Positions 28,369-41,179 of a stretch of DNA of 64,000 nucleotides are shown piece after piece (the first letter of the stretch is position 1; the number at the start of each line of letters is the position of its first letter). This DNA is from Epiperipatus broadwayi (Eukaryota; Onychophora; Udeonychophora; Euonychophora; Peripatidae). The position numbers and the translations under genes are program-made. The stretch spans positions 7,691,998 through 7,755,997 of the forward strand of contig JAQFVV010012395.1 of assembly GCA_028023455.1 (NCBI GenBank), in the 5' to 3' direction. Below the pieces are notes generated by a model that did not search any database, was not told the origin of the DNA, and saw only the letters and a list, made by a program, of their open reading frames with translations.

Positions 28369-31300
28369 AATGAAATAAAAATGATTACTTATTCCTAATG
28401 TTTAGATTCTCTTACAATCCAGCCAAGAAGATTCCTTAAATAAAATGACAATTATTGTTTTTTTTTCAAGGCCTTTATTTTCTCATGGGTAAAAACTCTT
28501 TTAAGAAGATAATATGAATAATAATGATAAAGCCCCCAGAATGCAGTGAATTGTAGAGATCTGACCATTTTCAATATTTTTCCCAATAAACTACCTTATT
28601 ATAGTCATCAAAGCTATATTATCTCAAATCTCTAAAATAATTACATGATATCTACATTCCCAGTCAGTACAAGCTGAAAAATATCTCAACCATATTAGCA
28701 TTATGTTTGTTATTTTGTTCGTTTTATAGCTTCTAAAATTTCATATATTTGCTTTTTATCCTATTGTTTAGCATTGTCTTTATATTTTAAAGTCATTTTT
28801 ATTATATAATCCCATCCCACGATAAAACTAAAACACATTTTTCTATATTCCAATAATTTATTCTTTCATAATTTTATTATTCATTGTTTTATTTCTTTAA
28901 TTGTAAATATTACACTTCTTTAATAAATAGATATTTTATCCATTCTGTGTACATTGTTTATAATACAAATCCCTAAGTAAATGTTGCTTTTTCATTAGTG
29001 GAGTATCACTGCTAATGTTTTACACCACAGATTGTTTGTGCTTGTTATATAACTCTCAATTCTGATAGCTTGCTTATCTCTATACTAATCAAACCTTTCT
29101 TATTGTTTTGTATGTATTAGTCATATCTACATTTTACAAATATTCAAGACTTCAGAAAATCTTACAATATATTTTATTTACATTGCTGCTTCTTTGATTC
29201 TTAATTTCTATCCAATTCATGGTCTTTTATGTATTTAAATATATATAATTCCATTTATGCACTGTTATAAAACATTTTTTGTAATGTAATAAAAAAAAAA
29301 AATAGTCATTGATATTTTCTTACAGTTTCAACTGACCAGCAGTTTTCATCAGAACTATAATATTCAAATATATTTGACTAAAGAATTAGTATTTATATAT
29401 ATACATAAATAAATATATTTATATAATACATTATGTATAATACCTTACATTATAAATTTTGTAAAATATAAATATTTTAATGAACTCAATAATTATATAT
29501 CTTTATACATTTTTAATAATTTTATAAATATTAAATATTTTATTTTATTCTTATTTTTGTTTAATTTATTTTGCATAAAATACTTTATATATATATATAA
29601 TTTTACATTTGAATGAGTTAAATTTTTTAATAATTTAATTTATTTTTATCACTTTAATTATTTTATTATAGTTTCAATTATGCATTCTATTCTTTTCAAA
29701 ATTTGTACTTTTTTTTTTTATATAATCTTATCTCCATCGAACTCTTCACTTTTAAATTACATTTATAAATGTATAGTCAGAAACTGATCATAATAATTTA
29801 TTTATACTTCTACACACATATAAATAATATATTACCTATACCTATTTTTTTATTATCAATGCATTCCTCAACTCAACTTCACTATATCACAACCGCTCAC
29901 CATTGAATAAAATCAGACTGCGTCTTTCACTAAGCATGCATTTGTGAATACCTTTTGCTCTTCAAGTGAGCTTAAAGATTTTATTCTACCACATATTTTT
30001 AAAATATACAAATAAGATACCTGAAGAAGTCAAATGCTTCCAAGATACATTTCATATTGAAACAACATTCATCAGCTGGCCCAGGGCACAATGTCTCACA
30101 AATGTTTTTATCATTTGTTCAATATGTCAATACCAAATTGTTATATTTAAATTTACAAATGACAAATTTTCTGCACTCACAACTTTAACATAAATTTGTT
30201 CAGATAAATACATTAATGGTTACTGATAATCGTTTATTAGAGATGAATCTTAATCCAAATATAAGCTTTAATACTTCGTTCAAGATTAATATATCTGTTA
30301 CTTTTATGGAGATATCAACACTTAAATTTCCATACCTTTGTTCGCAGTTCTATAATATTCACTACATCATAGGACTTGTTTCTATCCACTTTTTAAACTA
30401 AACAAATTTAAGGGACTCGGAGCATAATGATTAGCACATATGCTCAACATGTGAATTTCAGGTATAAATCAAAGCTGTTTGAACTTGAAATATTTGGAGG
30501 TTACAGGCTAGAATTTTTTTTCTCCAGATAACCATCCAACTATTGGCCAGAAAATGGGTGTGTGATATTCATAGATTAGGTGTGGCATTCATAAATACAG
30601 ATAAAACAAAAATATAAAAAATGTTAAAGCTCATCTTCTGATAAGTTGCAAACTATGTAAATAATATTTTTTTTTTATTTTTAAAAAAAAAAAAATGTTG
30701 AAGAGGACTTTCCTGTAGTGAGCTAATTAAAAGAATTTTGTTACATTATGTATATATAATATTGATTTCCCCCTTTATTTATATTTGTAATTTAAATTTA
30801 CAAACGTCTGTTCGTCTCTTAGCATTATGTTATAAAGAAGAAAGAAACCACTTTATTATCCAGATGAACTAATTTATGCATATATATAATATCTATATTG
30901 TCAAATGCTAAATTATTCCAGCAATGCTCCCTGTGAGATTTTATTTTTGCCTCACAGAGAGCGCTGTTAAAATAAGTTAGCGTTTAGTGATACGGATATT
31001 TTATATTTGAATTTCAGCTAGTGATTGCAACTGGTTTTATTTAATATTTATATATAACAAATATACCAATAGCTAATTTGGCTGTAATATGTAATTAAGT
31101 CACTTGCCTTCAAATTATGACTGAAGTGAAATTACATAGAACAAAATTATAAATTATCCATTAATTAGCATTGTTCGAATACTTAAACTAATTAGATTTG
31201 GAATAGAAAGTGGTTTCCATTTTTTCTTTATTGTATAATTTACCCTTAATAATGGTTAGGAAGATGTAGCTGAATTCAGTACATTGGTTTGTATATATTC

Positions 31301-34300
31301 CCTACCCTCTTTCTCCATATATACATATATTAATAAACTAATAAAATATTGACAATGATAATAAATTTTACTATTAAAACTTTATTATTTTATTTATATC
31401 ACAATAATTAATTTATAAGAGACATTTTAATTGATACATATATACTCTGCTATTATTATCTGAAATACAGTATACACTATATGAGAATGTATATTTTTAG
31501 TATTTATTTTAATAAACATAGTATTTTTAGTGCATTGACATGATAAACACAATTATTCATAAAGTTAAAGCTAATTTTTAAATAAATAGACCACTGTAAG
31601 GCGAAGGTTTCTCCAATAGTCCCCCATAGAGAAATAGTAAAGGAAAAAAATAGTCCTCACAAGGTTTTTCAATTGTTAGGTGATTTGTTTTCCATCTTTA
31701 TATATATAATAAAATAAATTCTACAAGAGTAGGTCAATAATTATCAAGTAATACACCAATCTACGATAATCAGTGACTAGTTTAATGTATGTTTATGTGT
31801 ATGTAGATATGCTAATATATTTGCTAATATTCACTTTAGTTGTGCTTTGACAAAAATATGTCATAATTGTTTTATACCAAAATTTATTATCATAATAATT
31901 GATAATTATCTACATGCTCTTGTAAAATTTATTTTATTATGTATTATTTATGGTATATACATTGTGCATAGGATTGTATACTCAGCCAGACTATGCAGTT
32001 ATACAAATTTAGGTCTGTTATATGATTTAAAATTGTGTATATAATTATATTGTTTTATTATATATAAGAATAGATCAATTATAATAATTTCATGCATTAG
32101 GAACATTTGTCATTTGAAAAGTGCCACTAGGCAACTTAATAAGCCTAGTAAATTTATTTAGGGTGATCAAATATTCACTAATGATGATGAACAGACCTGA
32201 CATAAAATAAATTACTTGCCCCTGATATTAGCTCAGCTTTGTGTATGACACTCATAACTATCAAATAAATGATAGGCAGACACAGTAAACAAACATCAGC
32301 CAAATTAATTTAATAAATATAATAATAATGTTTATTATAATTAAATGAAAATAAATAAATTATAAATTTAATTAATGTAGCAGCTATAGATGTCTTAAGA
32401 AAGTACTTTATTATTGACAGCTTTGACAATTAAGTTGTCTTCCCAATCCAATTACTTCAATAAGACTAAAATAATATTTTATCAGTGGTCTTTATAAAAT
32501 AGGATGTACAATTAATGTATGAATAATTTTTAATAAAAAAGAAAGTATTCAATTTATCTCATTTAACACTTATGATATATATGAATCAACAATAAAAACT
32601 CACATGTGTAACAATATCTAAATCACTTAATATTTATATGTAAAATAAGAGGGCTATTCGATGTAAGAGAGACATGATAAGTTCTTTCAGTATTTATTAT
32701 ACAAAAAACAAGCAATTAAGTGATTTAATGATTGGTAGCCCAGTTTAAAAGAATGTGAGCTGGACAAAAACAACATGGTCAGAGGGTCCACTAATATATT
32801 GCAATAGTCTGAAAGAAAACAGACATGCTAGCCAGACATGCTAGCTATGTCAAAACCAGGCAACATCCGAGTGAATAGACTGCAGTGAGGGCAGTCAACG
32901 ATCTGGGAAAATAGAGAAAATACAATAATAATACTGATTGGATAGATATTTAGATAATCCCAGTGAAGTAAAAGAAAAACCCTATAAAATATTAGTCATC
33001 TACATATGAATGTTATAGGTACACACACAATTTGATAAATAATTCATGTTATATATAAGCATTAAAATGTTTTAGCAAATCCAAAATAAAATGACATATA
33101 TATAAAATAAATTGGTTAATGTGATTTCAAACAAAAAGTTAATTTTAACATTATTACAAATCTTCTTTGAAAGATTTTACTGACTAATTAACTTCAGACT
33201 TGTTTTTTTTAAAAAATATTTAAGTTTTCAATATTCAAGAGGTGGAAGGAGGGGGATAAAATTATACAATAATAATATTTATTCTAAAATTACAAAACTC
33301 CCAATGAAAAATGAGAAAAAAAACTTTTTCTATGGCTAAATTTTTTTAAGCATAATAAATTATAAATTAAGATATACTATAAAAGAAACAGTAAAACATT
33401 CATACATGACTTATACATATGATAATAAGTAATAGATGCATAAAACAAAGAAAATACATTTAATTCTAATATTATTGTTAACTAAAAAGTAACATGTATG
33501 TAAGTAATAAAAATACTTATAACAACACCTGGCTTATTTTAAGTTATACTAAAGTTTATATTATCACCAAATCCTTAAATATATTACTCTTGATTTCCTT
33601 GAATCCTTTGAAATAGCAACTTTTGTCATTTTGACATTGTAATTTTGTTGTCTGTTAGTTGAAAGACTTCCATTTAGAATGACATTTCCTCAAGACATCT
33701 TCCTATGGAGTTGTAAATTTAAGACCTGTTGGAAGCTGGTTATAGGTTTAGAGCTTTGGGAAGTGTGTAGCCACACATATTCTGGAAAACTATTAAAATA
33801 ATTGATCAGTTCATTTTGTAACTACAGCAGGCTACTTACCATGAACTGTTGATGGAGTATCAATAATTTTGATGAAAGAACTAGCAAGAAATCCATCTTG
33901 GAACACAGAATAAAGAGTCCCAGTATGTGGAATATGATCTTGACTAGTTGAGCAAGAATGAAGCAATTAATGCATGAATCTATTGGATGAATCTAATAGA
34001 ATCTATTGAATCTATCAATAAATGAATGAAACAATAGATTTTGGGGAGCTTTTATACACATTCAGTCTATGTTCTTCCACATTAATTTTTCTATAATTTT
34101 CCAGATTACATAGCCAGGTTTTAAAATTAATTAATGGTCTAGGTTTTTAATCAATTAAAATAGAATATTTTACATTCCATACTAATTAATTGCATGACAT
34201 CTTATCTAAACAATGCTTAGCTTTTATATTTTGTTATTATAGTAAATTAAAATTTTATTTTGAAGTTAAGCATTGTTATACAATTTTTAAAAATAATCTT

Positions 34301-37300
34301 ATATAAAAGATAAAAAATTTATTTACAAAATTTACTTTTTTGAAAAAATAAATATATTTTACTAAATAATATAATTATTTTACCAATTTATGTGAGTGCA
34401 TGCATGTAAATGTGACTAAAATTTTATAGCACATTTAATATAAAAACTTAAATTAGCAAAATTTCTACATTAATTTGAAGAATAATTTTTAATGGAAATC
34501 CCTTTTTATGCCATGGAAAAAAAATAAATGAAGTTTTCATTTCTTTCTTTTTTACTTCATTTTAAACATTTAAAAAGTAGGATACATAAAGTTAACATTT
34601 GCTCACCATTTGTCCTATTGTCTGCATATTGATTTTTTACTACTCTAAATTAACTTTTTATTTGTACTATTTTTTTGGAATTGAAATTTATCTTACTTCA
34701 GCTCTACTATACAAAAATTCCAGGTGTTATATAATATGTAGATGCCACATTCATTTATCAAAAGAGATGCATTATGATCATTTTTCTCCTATATGGTAAA
34801 TAGGCCATCATATATCAGAAAAATTTTTTATATTGATATTGTATAGATGTATTAACTTCAGATTTTCTCACAAAAACTAAATCCTATGTTCTAAATTGAT
34901 ATGATTGCTGGATCTCTTGTTTTTTCTCATGCCTGCTATATGATCAAATCCAACTTGACCTTTTCTTTATCAAGTTCTCTATTAATATCATCTCAGTTTA
35001 CAGGCAATGAGGTTTTTAGGAGAAAGGATGACATTCACCAAAGTGCAACTCTATCACTGTAAATCCTGTGAATTCATTTTGTATCTAATATTATTGGTGA
35101 TATTTTGTTTGGTTGATCTATTTTCTATGATTCTTGTTAATGCACATCTAAAATAGACAATTTAGCTCTCTCATAATCCACTCACATAGGTAAATGAGTC
35201 TCCTGTTGCTGAAGCCACTGTTTCTATTGATGGGATTTAAATAAAGTTCTTTGAGCCATAAGAATAAACTATAGTTTTCCAACCTTTAGAATCTATTGCT
35301 CTTGCACTATCCTGATGTACTTCAGGTATTGGATTTACTTAAGGGATAAACCATTACATATTTAGAAAATACATTGTACATTACAGTTAGGAATCTATAT
35401 TGTTAATATGGTGAAAAGTCTCCATAGAAGTCTATGGGTGATAATTTATTAAAATTCCAGATTAAAATTGGATATAACATGCCAGTGAACTTATTTACAT
35501 GTTTGGTTTGTATATAAACATAATATGTTCTTAGAATTGATGTGTTAGAATACAAATTAGGACATTAGAATCTTTTCCCTAGTATATACTCTACTTTATG
35601 TGATCCAAAATGCCCATAAAAGTGATGTACACATGTTATTAACTTTTTCTAAATTCTTCCAGTACTAGGATTCTCCAAGAATCCTCTTCATAAGAGATCT
35701 TGTATTGTAGTATTCCATCAGTTAATCAATGTATCTTTTTTGTTCTAGATTTTCCAAATGAAGGACTAGTGGAGACAGTTTAACTTTCAAGTAGCCTATA
35801 ATCTGGGCATATTCCTTATCTATTGATTATAATTCTTGAAAGTCTTTTTAAATCTCTTTTCATGGTTCATCCATGGTTAAGATGATTGTTGCAATATATA
35901 AATTATTCAACTCAAAGTGATATTGAGGTATGTTTATGGTATGACAGGTCACCACAATATTGTCAGAGTCCTGGGAATATATAACTTTATACAAATTTTC
36001 ACAAGAACAAACTCCATCTGATTAACTGGTCATTTGTCAAATAACTATTGTTAAGAAATTCTAAGTTCTTATGGTCTGAAATAACAATAATGTCTGACCC
36101 TAGCAAAAATTTTAAATTTACTGAAAACCCATACAAAAGGTAGAGCTTCTTTCTAGTTGAGTAGATATTTTCAGCTCCTCAAGATTCTGACTACAAAAAT
36201 ATAATACTCTGTGTCAGTTTTGGACACTGAGTTGAAATAACACCACCCTAAACCCATACCTCTGCTATCAGCCTGAGGATAAAAAAACCTTAAAAAAGTC
36301 AGGGTTTTCCAGAACTACCTGTTCCATAAATATATTTTAATCCAAAGAAAATCCTTGTCCTATTAAGTTGTCTCAAATCCATTTTTTAGTCTATTATTTA
36401 GGAGTTGAAGCAAGGATGAAGAGTCTACTGCAAACTTTTGATAAAAATTGTGATAAAATTACAAAACCCTGGAACAGACCACATCTATTAGTCATCATAG
36501 AAAAATGATATATTGGATTAACTTTATTAGGATGTGATTTAATACCAGCTTTGCCTATTAGAAATTCCAAAAGTGACACCTCTTCCATGACCAAGTAACT
36601 TTTCTGCAAGCTAATCATAATATCTTTCTGGTGACATTCTTTTAAAAATAATTCTAAATATTGCAAATGTTCTTTCATATTCTTCAAAGCAATGACCACA
36701 TCATCCATATATAAATCAATAATATTTTTCACTTTATCACACAATATCATGTCCAGATACCTCAACAGACTTGGTCCATTATTAATCAACTCCAAATCCT
36801 TCATAATGAAAGCTGGTGTACTGACATTTTGAGGAATGTAGAGGTATCTGTTAGTAGATGGATGTTAAGTTCATCGTAATGAATACAGTTTTATCTCAGA
36901 ATCTGGTTAGAAGCTCAGATTTAGTAGAAGGAACATCTCTTTCTGGAATAGTAATGGTATTCAATCTATCGTCTTCTAAACATATTTTAACAAAATTCTT
37001 GTATTACTAATGGATTAATATATATGGGGATGCATGCTATTCAATGACATCCCATTCTATTATCTGTTATATTTGGCTTTCAACTTTCACCTTTACTGGA
37101 ATGGAATGGGATAAAGCAATATTGGAAGTGGTTTTTTTCTTTAACTTTAATTCTGTGTATATATACTTTGATGATCTTTGGTTTATTAGATAAAACCTGA
37201 TAGTTCCTCTTTAATATTTCCAATAGAAGTTGCTGATGTTATGGTTCCTTTAAAATAGATTTTTTCCACTTTAGCATACATATCTGCTGTGTCAAGCATT

Positions 37301-40300
37301 TCTTGAATGCACTGGACATAAGGTGACTTGTATTCTTGAAGTCCTTCAAATGGTATCACGTATTCCTCATAGAGGAAGGTGCCTTTCTTGTAATCCAGAT
37401 CACATTTGTGTCTGCACAGAAAATGTGATACAAGTACTATCTCTTGTATCAATCCCAGCATCACTAAAAATATGTGATCCAAGTTGGAGATTGACCCATA
37501 CTTGCTTGTTTTCTATGTTGGCTCTTTTCCCATTGGTCAATGTAACCTGCATTTTCTTTACAGGAAGGATGAGCACCTGCATTTGCTCCTTTTAAATATC
37601 TGATAAAAGTTACTGGAAAGTAAAGATATCTGCCTTCTAGAGTCAAGAACTTTTGTTTTGAATGTTATGGCCTTTAGATATATAATGAGACATAATACAA
37701 AATATTAATGCTTGTTCCTCTTCACTATTAATAACATTAGAATTTCATTTTCTCTCATCATCATTATTGTCAACCAGTATCAATCCACTACAGGATGAAG
37801 GTCTCTCCAAGTTCAATCCATCTACTCCAGTCTCTAGTCTCTCTTCTATTAACTCTGCATACTTTATTTCATCCATCCATGTCACACATGGTCTATTTAT
37901 GGTTTTTTTTACAATCTCTTGGAATCCACTTTAAGATTTCTATTGTCCTTCTATTATTATATCTTCTAGAAATATGTCCAGCCCAACTGTACTTCAGTAT
38001 TTTAATTCTTTCAACAATGTCAGTAACCCCTGTTTGTTCTTTTACCCATATATTGTATTTTCAATCTCTTCTTGTCACTCCTAACATGCATCTCTCCCTA
38101 CTTCTTTGAGTGGTCTGAAGTCTTTGTATTGTTCTATTAAGTGTCCAAGTCTCAGATCCATAAGTAAGAATTGGTAAAATACACTTATTAGAAACCTTTC
38201 TTTTCAAACACATAGGCATATTTTCTTTTAGTATTAAGTTATTTCTAACAAAAGTACTCCAACCAAGTTTAATTCTATGATTAATTTCATCCATTATGTT
38301 TCCTGCTGAAAAATATTCTGGTCAAGGTATTTTTAGTTGTTAACTTTTTCTAATTCATTATAATCAGTCTTATTTTTATCTTTTGAGAAAATTCATTGGA
38401 CACTACTTTAGTCTTTTTAACATTTACATCCAGGTTATTATTAATTGAGTTTTCTTGACTCTGTTGTATGGCTGGTACTGTCAGATTGACATTTTATTTA
38501 TGATTCTTTTCTAGAATTGCTCTGTAGGACATTTGCTTTATGTGGTTGTCTTCTTTCTTTTCTACAATGTTTCTTTTTAGCATCATATTTTCTCTGAAGG
38601 TATGGTTGGTTTTCAATATTTCTATACCGTATAGCTGCAGCTTGGAACTTAATAGATCAACTTTCTTCATCCTTTCATGAGATTCCTTCTGGATGTTTTC
38701 ATAGCCAATAATAGTTAGCAATTCTGCTTCTATATTCCTATGACTCTGACCTAGAATAATTAGCTGCACTGTTGCAGGCATGTCATATATGATCATCCTT
38801 TTTATATTCCCATTTGATAACGGGAAAGCAGTTAGAGACATAATCTTGGCTACATGACAGTAAAAGAATTGAATATGGGTCTCCCCTGGCACTCCAGAAT
38901 ATTTTTCTCATGAAATTTTATTCAGGAGCCCATTTTAGTGCTCTTCACTCCAGAAGTTATGCATTATTGCATATCAGTAGTCACCAAAGGTCTGTGGCTT
39001 AGGTCTTAATATGTACTATCAGTCTTTGTCTACTCCATAAAGGTGGTTGCAGGCTTATGCAATTTTTTAATCTTTACAATTATAAAATTAAATAATTTGC
39101 TGTAGACTTTCTATATGTGGTAGAGGATTTTCATCTACCTCAACCATACATGTTTTAATCTGGATACTATTCGCAATAATTAGTCTAGCTTGCCTCTTCT
39201 CTCTTTTTGATATTTGTTATTTCTTCTGACCTGATATCTACTCTTTTGGTGATGTCCAGCCAGTCACATTTATCCTTCCCCTTGCTGTCCATTTTCTTCG
39301 ATACTTTGCCTATTTTTTCTTTCATGTAATGCAGACTTTGTCAAAATATGGTCATTATTTTATGATGGCTTTTCCTCATTCTCTTGACAAGAATTTGTAT
39401 CTCTGTGGACTTGTCTGTTTTTATTTTGGACAATGAAAAAACAACTTCTCTATTTCCAGACTAACCTTTCCTATTTCCAAACAAAAACGAACGCGTATTT
39501 ATTTTCTCATTAACTCTGACTTCTTGGGCATCAAGATGCTAATTTATTTTAAATATATTTACTTCATAAATAATTCATTAATGATGAACCCCAACTCTAA
39601 ACTATCCTCCATTCCAACTATATTATTATTAACATTCTTTTTTTTTAATTTCTAATTTTTTCAGCTTTACTCTTTATATGTTTTACAAATTGTTTAAACA
39701 AAATTTCCAATGGATTTAAAGTTAAGCTCCCACATTGTTTGTGCTACGTCAATAAAACACCTTATCTACAGGAAACCCACAAATATTAAAAACATCGGCT
39801 ACTTGAAGGTGCCACTAGGCTACATAATGAGCCTAGAAAATTTATTTGGGATGACTGAATATTCATTAATGATGGTAATTATATGTAACATAAAATAAAT
39901 TAGTTGCTCATGACACTAGCTCATCTTTGAGTATGAGACTTATAACTGTCAAACATTTGATAGACAAGCGAGTAAACAAACATCAACCAAATTAATAAAT
40001 ATAATAATAATGTTTACTACAGTTAAATGAAAATAAAAAAGTCTAAAGTTAATTAATACTATAACTATAGATATCATAATTGACAGCTTTGACAGTTAAG
40101 TTGATTCCCCAATTTAATTATTTCAATAAGACTAAATCTTTTATCAATGGTCTTTATAAAATAGTATGTATAAATCTAGGCAAAAATGACTTTTAATAAG
40201 TAAGAAAATATTGAATTTATCTCACTGAATGCTGAACGCTTATGATACATACGAACGGACACATATATGATAATATCTACACAATATAATAATTACAGAT

Positions 40301-41096
40301 AAAATAAGAAGAGCTATTCCTTATAAAAAAGGCATGATAAGGATTTTTTGACATTTACCATGCAAAAAACAAGCAATTTAACTATTCAACAATTGGTAGC
40401 CCCAGTTCAAAAGAATATGAGCTTGACAGAAACATTGTGGTCAGAGGCTCTGAAGACTTTGCTAATATATAGTGATAATATGAACAAAGCAGGCATGCTG
40501 GCTATGCCAAAGCTAGGCCACACCAGATTAAATAAACTGTGATTAAGGCAATTGACGATCTGGGCAACCAGAGGAAGTGCAATAATATTGACTGGGTAGC
40601 TACTTAGCTAATCCTAATGAAGTAAAAGAAAAACTATAAAATAACAATGGTCTATGTATGGATTTGTTTTATGTATGGATTTGTTTTAGATACACATCCA
40701 CAATTGGATGAATAATGGACATTGCACTAAAATGTTTTAGCAAATCTAAAATTAAACACACAAATGTAAAATAAATTGGTTAATATGATTTAAAAGAAAA
40801 AAATAACTTCAAACATTATTACAAAGTTTCTTTAAAAGAGTTTACCTGACTATTTAATTTCAGATTTGTTTTATTAAAAAATCACTTAGATTTTCAATAT
40901 TCAAGAGGGGGAGAGAGAGGGATCAAATTATTCTACAATAACAATATTTATTCTAAAAATTAGACTTTATTTAAATCTGTCAAAACTCCCAATGAAAGAT
41001 AAGACAAAAATTTCATCTATGGCTAAATTTTTTTAAACATAATAAATTATAAATTAAGACATACTATAAAAAACAGTAAGACATTCATACATGACT

Positions 41097-41127
<31 letters not shown>

Positions 41128-41143
41128 GGATCTATTACTTAAT

Positions 41144-41179
<36 letters not shown>

